Positions 38,285 to 50,476 of a stretch of DNA of 64,000 nt are shown here, in pieces; the stretch's first letter is position 1; each line of letters begins with the position of its first letter. The notes under the pieces were generated by a model. It worked only from the letters and a program-made list of their open reading frames with translations. It made no database searches and was not told where the DNA came from. Source of the DNA: Apium graveolens (taxonomy: Eukaryota > Streptophyta > Magnoliopsida > Apiales > Apiaceae); NCBI RefSeq assembly GCF_009905375.1, contig NC_133650.1:295987957-296051956 (forward strand), given 5' to 3'. A program made the position numbers and the translations under genes.

Positions 38285-40832
38285 GATAAGGTATTGCATT
38301 TAATTTCAAGTAAATACGATAGTGGAATGTTATGTTAACACTCTCGGGTATTAATTAAGGTGCGTATAAACCTGTTAACGAAAAAAAGAGTTTGATTTTA
38401 GTGAATAGTTGGAAGTAGATCGATCTATCTAGATTTACAAGGAATTTGTTTTTATGAATAGATAGTATTGAACAATATCATAATTTATAAACAAATTTGT
38501 AGGTGAGGGAGAACAATTACGTCCAACAACTGGAGATGCAAACTGGTACATGGGACATATTTCAGGACCAAAACTCATTACACGTTTGATTTCTGCAGCT
38601 ATCACCAATCATTTTATCAACCTTTCAATATCAATGAGACTGTAACATTTATGTCAACATCATTGTTAATCACCTTTTACCATGCTTACATTATTGCTTA
38701 CGATTTGTTACTTCAACTTTAGTGTGTAAATCACTTCTGTACTAATATTTCGTGTTTGTTTGAGTTTTCCGTTCATGCACAAACACCTCGACACCGTGTG
38801 CTCTGTACAGTTAGTTTCAGACTGATGCATGATCACCTGTTCCGTACTATTGTAAGTTCGTAACCATCATTTTGTTTTAAAGAATTATATAATCTCATAT
38901 AATTATGAAAATAAGAATATTGCTATTGAATCTAACTTTAGACCTCGTCCATCAAAAATCTTGTATCATGTTAAATAAATAAGTGGCCCATTAGAAGGTA
39001 ACAAATTGATCTTAAAATACATATTCAACAACCTAGTATTTTAATTAAATACTTTGCTTCAACCAAACGAAAACTATAATCTTTAATCTAATTCCAAATA
39101 AGGTTTCTCAAAATAAACTGAGATTAAATTTTCCTTAAAATGATATAAATTACGGTTTAAAATGGAGATTAAGATTGACAATAGATTTTCGATTATGTTT
39201 GACAATGCTTTCTCAGAAGTAGACAGAACCCCGCTTTGTTGTCCTTTTACGACATTTTGTTCCAGAATGAAGAACACTCCTGACCAAACACATTATTCAA
39301 TTACTAGAAGATTAATTATAGTCCAAATTTGTTCACGTGCTAGCTCTAATAATAATATTATTATTATTATTATTTTATCACACTTAAAAAGGTCGAATGT
39401 AATTGTATTCTATGGCAGTCACGTATGAATGCAGGAGCGTGGATATGACTAAGGAAAAAAATGGATATCATCTTATGTTCGGAATGATTTTTATTTTTTC
39501 TGTCCAGTTTACGCACACACTGTAGATAAATTTAATCGAGATGCAATATTCCTCCCAGGAATTATAATTTTTTCAAGAAAGTTCAAAATTTAAACAAAAA
39601 CATATAAATATATTTTTGGATATTTAAACAATAAAATTTTAATGATTGAAAAGAGTAAACTCATAAAATCAAGTACCATATTCGCACTTTTATGTTGCTT
39701 ATCGAGATTTACACCCAGCAAAACACATGATAGCGTAAAAATTTATTAGTCTTAAATAATTATTACAATTAAATGTACTAAATTTTATATTATAAAAAAG
39801 CAACTCCCTAAATTATACCAACTTTAAATATTAAAATATCTAAAATGATAAAAAAATAACTAAAAAACTACTTCCCGTCCCACTCATTTCTTTACATACT
39901 TTTTTCTCATACTTGTCACACATTTTAAGGCTATTATAAATATTTTTCCATAATTTATTTTTAAAACTTTCCTTTTTCAATATAAAAATTTAAATATTAT
40001 ATTTTTATTTTTTAAAAAAAATATATTTTACGAAAATTTTAAAATACATGCCGATATCTCGTACCTTATACGAAGAATATGGGGGAGTACATAATACACT
40101 ACATCGACGAATATGTATAACCAAATGGAGTATATGTATAACCAAATGGAGTTCCTTTGGTTTAAATTATTCTCAGATCTACGGAATATTTTAGTTTAAT
40201 TTATAATATTGTTAGAATTGCTCCATTGGTAAATTGTTATTCAGGTTTTTGGATTAATCTTCATGATGTCAATGTAAACACAAAATTAAACTAAAAATTT
40301 ATTAAATTACTTTCTAAACAAATTTGTAAGCAACACATAGACGTATGAAACTTGGCTGAAATGAATCATTAATAACCTTAAAGATAATAAATTACTATAA
40401 GGAATTTTTTTACTACTTCTACCTCTATAAAAATAAATAGTGAATCAATATTTTAATTTTAGCAAACAAAAATATAACATGAGGTACAAGATGACGTAAA
40501 AGGCAAGTGTGATAACGGAGATAAGAGTTCCCACTAAAACAAATCCTATCTCTTGTATTATCCTTTTGTTAGTAAACGAAAGCGCGGCCTTCTCATAAAG
40601 AGCGGGCCAGTGAGTGGCCCATATCTATCACTAAAATCTCCCACGTCGTCACCCATTGGGTCCTATTCTATTGAAGAGATAAGGGTCAAAGATTTTATTT
40701 GAACCACTATTTGACCCGAGTTGCTGTTGCTGTTGCTGTGTTTGTCTCCTGGACTCTCCCATATATTAAGCACAATTCTCAAATTAATGCAAACTGAACT
40801 AATATTAACAATATCCGCATTTTAAAAAGATA
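38285..40832. other. AT-rich intergenic DNA
   Basis: No gene recognised. A 48-codon open stretch at about 38498-38644 (GEGEQLRPTTGDANWYMGHI) looks coding-like but cannot be placed in a family. At 39875-40090 the ends TACTTCCCGTCCC and GGGGGAGTAC suggest a degenerate Stowaway-like MITE. A (TTA)n microsatellite lies at 39352-39374. Confidence 0.3.
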
Positions 40833-41066
40833 CTCTTTCCATCCCAATTTAATTTATTTTAGTATTTTTTTTATCAAATTAACTCAATTTTTATCTAAAT
40901 TAAACATTAATTTTTATTATTTAAAAAACTGAAAAATAAATATTAAACTAGATTCTATGTACTTTTTAATGATAATTTTTTATAATTATTTTCAATTGTA
41001 TTTTATATGAAATTTTCAGTCAAAAATAGGTCAATTTGACCACAAAACAGATAAATTGAGACGGAG
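40833..41066 (+). mobile_element. Stowaway-type MITE
   Basis: About 234 bp flanked by TA dinucleotides. The ends are CTCTTTCCATCCCAATTTAA and AAATTGAGACGGAG, which match the Tc1/mariner Stowaway terminus CTCCCTCCGTCYCAATTT. No coding capacity. Confidence 0.7.
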
Positions 41067-41170
41067 TAATATAAATATCATGATGATACAAAACCGGTCA
41101 AACCACATATTTAATTTAAAAAAGTTCGATTTGTAAATTCCAATTAAACTATATTTCACTTGATTTGTAA

Positions 41171-41500
41171 TTATATCCTATATATAATTGAAATGATTTG
41201 GTCGTCATAGGTACAATAGTAATTTCAGAAATAGTATTATCAAGTAAAAATAGGCAGAGATCCGACTTCTCACAAATACAAACATTAACTTATTATACCT
41301 ATATATAATTGGATCAAGAGAGTTAATATGACATGATTTGGTCGTCATGGGTACAATAGTAATTTCAGAAATAATATTGTCAAGTAAAAATAGGTAGAGG
41401 TTCGACTCCTCACAACTACAAACATTAACTTATTATATCCTATAATATTTTATTTATAATTGGTATAAAGGAGTTAACTTGATTTGGTCAGTACTAACTT
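41171..41500. repeat. Tandem duplication of about 140 bp
   Basis: ATGATTTGGTCGTCAT (41193 and 41333) with about 100 further matching bases, then a partial third copy from about 41440. Copy 2 contains GGTTCGACTCC, a tRNA B-box-like word, but no matching A box is seen. Confidence 0.65.
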
Positions 41501-42841
41501 AATTATGCGGCTAAATAATAATTTCAAAAATATAAAATATAACGTGGATATAATAAAACAAACGGTGGCAAAAATAACCAAATTAAATAACATATTATCC
41601 GATGAACTGGATAAAACTTAAATAAATATAGAAGTAAATGTTAAGGAAAAGATAATAACGAGTAAAATTAAAATCATGATGGTCTTAGTATGTGTCCAGC
41701 AAAGCAAAAGGTTTTGGACTTTTGGGTTTAAAGTTTAAACTGGAGTTGCATTGGTGTTTAAGGCTGTGAAGCTCATTTCGCCCTCCCCATTAGTAGGCTT
41801 GGCCCAATGATTTTATTTAATTTACTAGCTACTGTAGAAACAGCACATTTCTGTTATTCCACTTGCATGTATGATAGAACTCATGCTGCAACTAAATGAG
41901 CTTAATCTCCATTAACAACAGAATGATAGCTCTTTATCTTTATTCAACAATGAAGATTACACCAAAGTCTTACACAGTCACAATATAGAGAATATTGATG
42001 AAGTATATTGAGAAAGTAAAAATATGATCTTTAGTCTGTTAAAGAGCCCATACATCTAAACTTATACATCACAAGTTCACAAATCTCACAAGCAGGTAGG
42101 ATTATGGCATTACGCTAATGCATTATGCAACCCCCAGTCTGTTACCTTTTCTACTTTTAAGCGGACGAGTCTGTACAATTTATTTTTCTCAAATCCCAAC
42201 CCTATTTACGAGTTCATCATTTTTCTCATACTCTACTCTCGACAGTGATGCACCGAATATGTTTGATTAGGATAGTCTATTATGAGTTCTATGACTATTG
42301 ACTGCCAAAGGAGGATGCACCGGAGACTTGAAGAACCTCCTCGTACAAATATTAAGCAACTACAATAAATTAGCTCATGGTTGCAAGTTTAAACTATAAG
42401 TTATTCACTTAATCTATGCATAAAACATCTTAAAGCTTCAACACAGAAATAGCACTAGCACACTGAATATTCCATATCTTGATTCAACCAAATATTCTAG
42501 CATTCTTCTTATCTGGTTCATGTATTTAATTCTAAACAAAGGACTCTCAGTTAATATCCTCAGCTTGAATATGCTCCGATATCGATACATGAGTCTACCG
42601 TGTCTACCAGAGTAGGAGTAGCAAAATATAAAATGTATAGTCCCCATTCCTCTGAAAGTATATAACCAGAAGCAAAATCCAAAAACATAGAATAAATAAA
42701 TTAGCAGGACCTAGTGGGACTTTGGGAGTGTGGAATTGCATAAAGAAGCTCATCCACAAGCAGCTAACTAGAATAATCAATAATTGTTCAAAAGAACTTT
42801 GATGATTGCATTTGAAAATATCACAACAATTTTCGAAACTT
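41501..42841. other. Intergenic DNA and 3' flank of the zinc-finger gene
   Basis: No gene recognised on either strand. The 3'UTR of the minus-strand gene probably extends a few hundred bases down from 42841. Confidence 0.35.
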
Positions 42842-44688
42842 TCAGGGTTTACAGATTACCACAAAACAGGGAAGGAGAGCTCTGGGATTTAGCAGATAAA
42901 GCTCCTCAATATTAGCATGAAGACCAATTTTCCCGGCCAACGAATCAAATCCTGACTGACCAGCCATTTCTTGTATGTTTTCCAGAGGTCGATGTACTCT
43001 CCCTGCTATAACTCTGCAAACTATTAAAACTTTTCTCAAGGTGTGATCATTTTCATCCATTTCTATCGACTCCAAAGCTTTCTGACTAGTGGAAGTTGTG
43101 AAAACACCTATGCCGCCCTTCAGTTCTTTTTTATTAGATGACCCGTTTCTTATTATTCGACAAACGCAACATTTGTCAGATAAACAGAGGCTGCAGCAAC
43201 CATTTATGCCGAGGGAGCAAGACACGGTTGTTCCATAAAACCTCAATAGTTCATTACCATCTGCAAGACAACGGGGATGTTTCTTTTGGAGTCTGCTAGC
43301 GTTGAGCTTCACCATCTCCCTGTATTCTTCAAATCGAGCCAACATCTTTTGCATGTTATGAACTTTAAATACCTTCTCAATTCGACCACAATGGTTTTCT
43401 GATTTTAACCAGCTTGAACGGCAAATTATTTCAACAATTTTCCTAGATGAGTCACCCTCTACGAGCTCAGTAACTGTGTAACAAAACATTTGTAAGCCTC
43501 TAGCTAAACTAAAATAAACAATCTGAATGCAACTGACTTTCCAAAGCTATAACTGTGCATCAAACAGACATGTAAATATAATCATGTGCATTAAACAACA
43601 AAGTAGAAAGATCAATTGACAAAAGGCACAGTCTACTGAGCAGAAGGTTATCAAGAATCTAGCCTTTTAACTTCAAAAGTAGAAAGTGATAAAAAGAAAA
43701 TTTGGTTCAGATATGAAATTATAGTAGGCAGTAGTCAATCTTCTGTTTTACTTTGAAAAAAAAGTACCACATCCTCAAAACAATCCCAATGGCCAATACA
43801 AAAAGATAAAATTGTAATCCAATTCACTATCATTTCACATTGCAGTCTATATGAAAGTTAGGTCCTTCAAAGAATAGTTGGCATATATATAGAAATACAA
43901 GTAAAAAAACTGTTGTTTAGAGACAAAAAAAACACTGGTAACATGGTAAACAAGGCTAACTTTGATATGAGACTGTGAGTAAAGAACATGAACAGAAATG
44001 CAGAAATGCAGAATGAGGAATACTTGCCAGCGTGCTTGGACAGGTGATGAGCTTCAAGAGCTTCCATTTTCCCAAACTGCTCTCCACATTTATGGCATGT
44101 CACTGAGGAAGAAGACCCATTATCGTCTGTCTCAACAGTCGGTCTAGCTTCCGAAGAAATTCCATTTCCACCCCTCAAATTAGAAACCCCTCCAAATCGA
44201 GTCCCTTCCCTTTCAGCCAAAAGTGCAGACTTTCTGGGAGGAGTTGCTGCCGGATTTTTAATCGAAGAGCTAAAATAGTGCATTGTAGAATGCCCACCAG
44301 GCCCTGGTGTACCAGGCCTCAAAGTACCTACATAAGTTGAATTAACACCACCACCAGCACCACCGCCGCCATCTTCTTGAAACCCACCACCAAAACCACT
44401 GATATGAAGCTCAGTCTTTGAATTACTCAAAATGACTTCATGTGTAATTGGGTTCAAGAACTCACTGCTACCAATTGATCTTGGACTACAATTAACAGGA
44501 GTCTCCCAGTGTCTTTTACTCCCATGAATCACATCTTTGAGATTTGCAATAGACCTTGAACAACCTGACCTCCTGGACTTTCTAGTCAAGATGTTGCTCA
44601 ACTGTTTCTTGGTTTTTGGATCATGAACTTCTGATGCTTCTGATTTACAATGCAAAGATCTCTTCAAAGAAAACCACATTGTTGGCAT
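42842..44688 (-). CDS. C2H2 zinc-finger protein with PARP-like C-terminal domain
   Basis: Exons 44688-44028 and 43473-42842 give 430 residues. The join needs a GC-AG intron (CTG|GCAAGT ... CACAG|TTACTG). The nearby GT at 44023 would shift the frame. One C2H2 finger, CHKCGEQFGKMEALEAHHLSKH (198-219), closes exon 1. The second half is conserved among plant C2H2-like proteins of unknown function. It has ADP-ribosyltransferase-like features in order: LLRFYGTTV (296-304), GIGVFTTSTSQKALESI (341-357), a KVLIVCRVIAGRV strand and a final LLPCFVVI strand. The H of the HGT motif is Tyr300 here, and a seven-Cys cluster (306-325) is inserted. Activity is therefore doubtful. A nuclear location is plausible. 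The N-terminus is Gly/Pro/Ser-rich. Confidence 0.85.
43474..44027 (-). other. GC-AG intron of the zinc-finger gene
   Basis: 554 bp. The donor is CTG|GCAAGT and the acceptor ACACAG|TT. Only the GC donor keeps the 1293-base frame in phase: 661 + 632 is divisible by three, while using the GT four bases on is not. GCAAGT is the strong consensus typical of GC donors. Confidence 0.8.
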
Positions 44689-45843
44689 TTTAAATTACCC
44701 TTCTTTCTTCTCACCCACCACAAAGCTTCAAACTCAAAACCCCTTAAATTCTTCAAATGTTAAAAACCCATCTTCATTAACAAGCTGCACAATAGCTTAT
44801 ACAGATACAATATTAATTCTACAAATGGTAAAGAAATTATGCTTTTTTAAATGCAGAGAATCAAGAACACAAAAGTTAAAAGAAATTACCTAATCAGTGA
44901 AAGCATTACATCAAGTGGAGCTTAAAGATTTGTCTGAAATAATTGTTGCCCATAACAGTGAAAATTCAAATTACTAATTAAAATGGATTTTTATTTTTAT
45001 GAATTGTAGTAAAATGCACTGTAATGACTAGTTATATCTTGGCAGTGTGACCAGCATCCTGGCTGTAATAAATGATACTAAATGCTTAGGTAAACATCAT
45101 AAACAATGAAAGAGACACCGCCTGATTTTAATATAGACACAGTCTGTACAGTTTTGCAGTTAAATTTATTAAAGACTTAACCCATTCATTTTTTTAAACT
45201 ACATGCATATGAGATTTTTGTAAAGATCTGACAGATTTTTACAATGATTTACTACTAGATTCTGTATTGATGTTTGAGATTTTTAGCTTAAATTTCAGGA
45301 AGCACAACAATGTCTCTCAGTTTTTTTGTTCAGTGTGTTTGATGAAACATTGTGGGACAATGTTACAAATTTCACTTGTTTCACATGTGTGATGTGTTTG
45401 TTATTCAAAATTGTTAAGGTGACATATGTTGACTTGTAAATCTGATGGCAATCTTGAAAAATGTTGCTAGCAAATAGTACTAGAAAGGTAAAAGTACAGG
45501 GCCTACATAAAATAATTTTTTAGTTATATGACATAATCAATTCTATTCTTTACCCAAAAGGAATAATCACTAATTATCTTAGTGCGGGAGCATTTATAAC
45601 ATAAGAACAACTGAGTGCCCATTTACCTGGACAGGCTTAAGATAGAAGTTATCATCAACTGTTTTTCTAAATCTTTGCATCAGCCGAAATAGTACCAAAC
45701 ATTGCAGATTTGCAGTATTTTGTAATTACATCTTCGCCTGTTTACACTACGGCTGCTAAAGTTTGAGCCCATTGACCCAATAATGGTCCGGAACCAAGGG
45801 AGATAAAGATCCACTACAAAGCTCAAGAGGCCCACGAGTATAT
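44689..45843. other. 5' flank of the zinc-finger gene, intergenic
   Basis: The leader of the minus-strand gene lies just above 44689, and the sequence is C/A-rich there. No other gene is recognised. Confidence 0.35.
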
Positions 45844-47418
45844 GAGCTCGTTTGAAAAATTTTAAAATATCTAATTTATAAATTAGAATGAATAAATAAC
45901 TTATAAGTAATAAGCGGATGAATATTTATAATTTACTTATATAGTTTTTTAGATAATTTTACCTATGAGTCAGTTTTTTTTTACTTAAATGTATTAAAAT
46001 CAATAGTTCTTAAATACAATTATCTTAATTCGTGAATTTTACATTATAAACACATTTATAAACATTTCTACTATATTATACTAGACAAAACATTAAAAGT
46101 TTGGTAGTCGGTCGGTCGGTACTAGCTGAAATTACTTAATTACCCTTACTCAATTGTTCGAATTCTAATTATTGGGTCGATCAATTTCAATTCTAATCGA
46201 TATTGAAGTGAACTTCCTCTATTAATTTACTACATTCAATTCTATTTTATATCGAACTCTATATGTATCACTATAATTTATGTTAAATTCAACTTTTTCT
46301 ACCATTTAAATTTTAATTCATATCGAGTTCTTTATCATCCTAATTTGTTAATTCGGGTTAAATTAAATTTAAACAAACTAAATATAATTCTTAAGATTTA
46401 ATTGATATATAATGTGACTCGGGTTAAGATAAATTAATAATACTATCAATTCTCCTAAAAAAATTATATTAATGAACTTGGATAAACAAAATAATATATT
46501 TTATTTATCCAGGATAAAAAAATACATTAAACAATTGATTCAGACTAACACAAAACTAAAATAAAAATACAATTCGACCAACAAAAAAAAACATAAATAC
46601 TAATTATTTACTCTAAAATAAAATTATTTTATTGATCTGGAATTTTAAAAAAATTAAAATTAAACTAAAAATAATTAGTTTTATTGGTCTGGGCATCAGG
46701 TTAAAATAAAATAAAGTAAATCATTGATCCGAGATAAATCAAATTAATATTAGAATAAGTATAATTCGTATCCTATTCATGTGCAATAAAAAATCAAATT
46801 TTATTTAAAACATAATTTTTTTTTTAAATACACTTAAAATTATCAATAAAACTATATCGTTCAATCAGTAATATTGCCTTTTTCAAATATTTTTTATACA
46901 ATTATAGTTAATCGATTAAATAATCACCTTGCTAAAATAATAGATTCTTAAGGTATCAACATAATAAAGACATTATATTTTTACCCTCAATAAAATAATA
47001 AATTTATTATAATAATATTTCCTCCCTTACTAATATGATCACTTTAAATAAGTTTAAATGTTCTAAAAAATTATGAAAATATACGTTTACTTATATAATT
47101 ATCATGAAATCGTATCATTTAAAATTTTAAATTAACAAGATTAAGAATTGAATTTAACTATTTTTTAAAAAATTATGTAATATTAAAAAAAAATGTGTGA
47201 TCCGTGCATCGCACGAGTTTTAAATTAGTATATTTTAAAATTAAAGTTAATTAAAAGAAAAAAATCAGAATAACTTTAGGGCGTCGTTACTAACATTCAA
47301 TTATCAACTTATAAGTTGTAAATTCGACTTATAAGTTGAGTTGACAAACAATCGTAAATAAGTACTGACAGTCTTATAAACGATTAAGCCACTTAAATCG
47401 GGTCAGCCAAACATGCCC
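45844..47418 (-). mobile_element. MITE copy B, split by Helitron 2
   Basis: The ends are GAGCTCGTTTGAAAA and GCCAAACATGCCC (terminal inverted repeat GGGCATGTTTGGC). TATAT is repeated on both sides (45839-45843 and 47419-47423). Removing Helitron 2 leaves about 410 bp collinear with copy A (37913-38284) and with copy C in reverse. Confidence 0.65.
46067..47228 (+). mobile_element. Non-autonomous Helitron 2
   Basis: It starts TCTACTATATTATACTAG and has the same GGTAGTCGGTCGGTCGGTAC block as Helitron 1. It ends with the hairpin CCGTGC-AT-CGCACG(A) (47202-47215), then TTAG before a host T (expected CTRR, so one base is mutated). MITE copy A supplies the empty site. No coding capacity. Confidence 0.75.
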
Positions 47419-48308
47419 TATATATGTTGTTTAGAGTGCTATCCAGGGTAAGATCTACGCGTAACATGCCTCTATCCTTTAAGTTTTAAGTAGGTCGGTT
47501 GTTTTCGTGAAGACCCTCGGTGCAAAATTAATAAATAGTGTGATATATGACAAGAGGCCAGGTATTTTGAAGATAAATTTGGCATAAATATACTAAGGAG
47601 GACAGCAACATGATCATGCTCACATGCCGCATGGTCATGCCAAAATAATAAAATATTCAAGAAGCCAGGAAGGACAACAACATGATAATATTGACGGGGT
47701 GCATAATCATGCCAAAACATGAAAGTATTACAGTGATTTGAGTTTTATGGTGCATGATCATGGTATTTTTATTTAATATTTATTTTAACTATATTTGTTT
47801 TTATATTATTTTAGGTTTAATATCCCTATATAAACAATGATATTATGTAACATGTGAGAATCTTTGATTGGATAAAAACTCCAAGAGTTTTCTCTTATTT
47901 TTCTTATGTATTCAAGAATTCTTACTCGTAAATTCGATTTTTGCCTTGTGAATTCAAGGTTTTTAAGTATTTCTCGTGTGAGATTCCTTGCGAGAATTAG
48001 CATTTGATTTTTTTCGCTTTATCATGCGTCATAGTGTGTGATTTTCTAGAATATACCTAGGCCTTGACATTGTTCCTACATGAATTATTTCAAATTGAAT
48101 GCATGTACACAATCAATGCAATCCTAATATCCAAGATAATTGTCGATGAACGTTCGTAACTGATTTAATGGATCAAAAATGAAACGTGATTTTCTACCCA
48201 CCATGATTGCCTTACGGGCGGTACGTCTAATCCAAAATTACCAAAAAAAACTTCATAAAAAGACCTTTGTCCTCTACACCACAATTGACGGATTTAGATT
48301 GTTTGTTG
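47419..48308. other. Gene-free stretch with local duplication
   Basis: A roughly 70 bp segment with AGGACA(G/A)CAACATGAT is tandemly duplicated at about 47600-47725. CCTATATAAACAATG at 47825 resembles an LTR promoter, but no LTR pair is found. No gene is recognised. Confidence 0.3.
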
Positions 48309-48316
48309 CTCGGTGA

Positions 48317-49319
48317 TAAGGGTGTTCATCTAATCCATCAAAACGCAATTTTAAACCAAACCAATACAATTCAGTTCAATTAAATCCGTAACCACAATTT
48401 TTTTTCTTAATGGTTATGTTATTTGAACCATATAAATATAAATTATTTGGTTATGGTTTGTTAAAAATAATTTATGGTTAATCTGAACCGGACCGTGTAG
48501 ATATTGTAATAATAATAATATATTTATAATGAACAATTTATTTATTTAACATTCTTGATTTAGTTCTATAGTTGCCAATTTTATTTTCTGATGAATATAA
48601 AATAATCAGGGTGTGTGTTAGTTTATGTCTTTGTTGGAGAGTTTGAAAAAAAACAATCTAGCAAATTATTACAACTTTTGTCTCCCTCATTTCTTTACAT
48701 TTTTTCACATGCTTCATACGTATTTTAGGGCAGCTATAAAGTATAGTTCTGGAATTCATTTTTAAAATTTTCTTGTTTTATAAAAAATTGAACATTATAT
48801 TATTATTTAAAAGAAAAAATCAAAAAAATATGCAACTACGTTTAATAAGAGCATTAAAGTGCGAGTCGAGCCCCGTCACTCGATATAAAGAATTGAGGGT
48901 GATAGAGATAATACATTTTAGAAAGTCTTTTTACTTACTTTTTGATAAAAAAATATTATTTTTTTAAGTATTAAACCAACAATCTCGTTATACAAAATAG
49001 ACCGCAAAACTTCTATTATGATATCATTATGTATTTTATGTTGACATTTTTAAATTATTTTTCTACACATTCTTTGTTTGGTATCATTATTTACGGTCTC
49101 AAATAATGTTTACGATGGTGAAATAAAATCTTATACAATAATCAATTTTTATAAAATTAATCCGCGGTTAAACCGACCAATCCATCTTATATAGATTGGT
49201 TTGGTTTGGTCTCTTCATTTTACCGGTATGGTTTGGTTTCAAAATTTAAAAAACTGTTATTATCGGTCTAATTCAAGAAAGTGTAGATACCGGATTAAAC
49301 CAATCCGTGAACACCCATA
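48317..49319. mobile_element. Non-autonomous hAT-type element
   Basis: The terminal inverted repeats are TAAGGGTGTTCA (48317) and TGAACACCCATA (ending 49319). They are flanked by the 8 bp duplication CTCGGTGA (48309-48316 and 49320-49327, inside a 10 bp identity). Subterminal GGTTTGGTTTGG-type repeats lie near both ends, as in hAT MITEs. About 1 kb, with no transposase. A segment at 48680-48970 resembles 39880-40010 and may be a nested MITE. Confidence 0.8.
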
Positions 49320-49459
49320 CTCGGTGATAGGAATCTTATATGTCATGTTTGACAATTGAATGCAATGAATAATGAACATGGAGTTTTAGAGAATATAAAG
49401 GGGTGGTGATTTGTATGAAAATATATGTGTTGTGCAAAACATGCATGTATAATAACAAG

Positions 49460-50470
49460 TCTAAGTCATATTGACAGCCCTGAGATTAAGTTGTATGATA
49501 ATCAATATTTGTATTATGTAATTGTATTACTTGAGTCTGTAAAAATATTTAGTAGATTAGACTGGGGGATTTTTATGTGAACGAATTCTAAGATAAGGAA
49601 TAAATTTCGGAAGAAGATCAAGTCTTGATCATGTCTCAGAGAAAAATGAAGAAACTTGGAGTTAAATAATGCTGTTATAGGAAAAATGTTCTAAGTCCAA
49701 ATGACTTATAGAGAAATCTCAGATATATCGACAAGTCAAATGAAGATGTAGAGAATTGGAGATATCGACAAGTCAATACCTCATGTAGAGATCTCAAAGA
49801 TATCTACAAATTAAAATTTGTATGTAGAGATCTCAGAGATATCGACAAGTCATTTTTGCATGTAGAGATCCCATAGATATCGACAAGCCATTTTTGCATG
49901 TAGAGATCTCAGAGATATCGACAAGTCATTTTTGCATGTAGATATCTCAGAGACATCGACAAGTCATTTATCGGCTCCAGTGACTTTTTGGAAAGAGAAT
50001 AGAAAGTAAAAAGAGTAAAGTAAAAGAAGAAAGTGAAAAGACTTGTATTTATTGTCAGTGTTTGTGCCCCTATGATGTTTTAGTTTAAGACATTTGGATT
50101 ATTAGTATTTATGTTCTACCGATTATTCTTTTTATAATATATTAATTCTTAATTTACTCCGATATAAATGTTAGATTAATAAATGTCCTTGAAATATAAT
50201 ATGAATTCTATAGCTCTAAGTACGTGACTTATAAATGAGATTATGAGAATAGTAACAATATTCTTGAAGGTCCCTGGTCAAGTATTATTATTAATGGACA
50301 ATAATAATGCATTAAGACTGGTGTGTTTGTTGACTGATGATCACATCTCATTGATCATGGGTATAGTGATACTAAAGTAAAAAACACAGGCATATGTAAA
50401 TGTATATGGTGCTGGACAGATACTATATGGGGTTATACTCTAGAAACAGCTGCATATACACTTAACTAAG
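49460..50470 (+). mobile_element. LTR remnants of copia-type elements
   Basis: AAGTCATATTGACAGCCCTG (49465) and GGTCCCTGGTCAAGTATTAT (50271) are phrases I associate with plant copia LTRs. A second LTR or target duplication was not found, so the borders are uncertain. Includes the 38 bp array at 49715-49980. Confidence 0.4.
49715..49980. repeat. 38 bp tandem repeat array
   Basis: Six or seven copies of a unit built on ATGTAGAGATCTCAGAGATA followed by TCGACAAGTC. The last four are nearly identical at 38 bp spacing, and the first ones have diverged. There are no unique spacers, so it is not a CRISPR-like array. It probably belongs to an LTR. Confidence 0.85.
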
Positions 50471-50476
50471 TTATGA

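Noticed and set aside
39875..40090. Definite Stowaway element
   Set aside because: The ends resemble Stowaway termini but match poorly and no TA borders are certain, so it is mentioned only within the intergenic entry.
41395..41420. tRNA gene suggested by GGTTCGACTCC
   Set aside because: No A box, acceptor stem or anticodon arm can be folded around it.
49715..49980. CRISPR-like array
   Set aside because: Direct repeats are contiguous with no unique spacers, and the genome is a plant.
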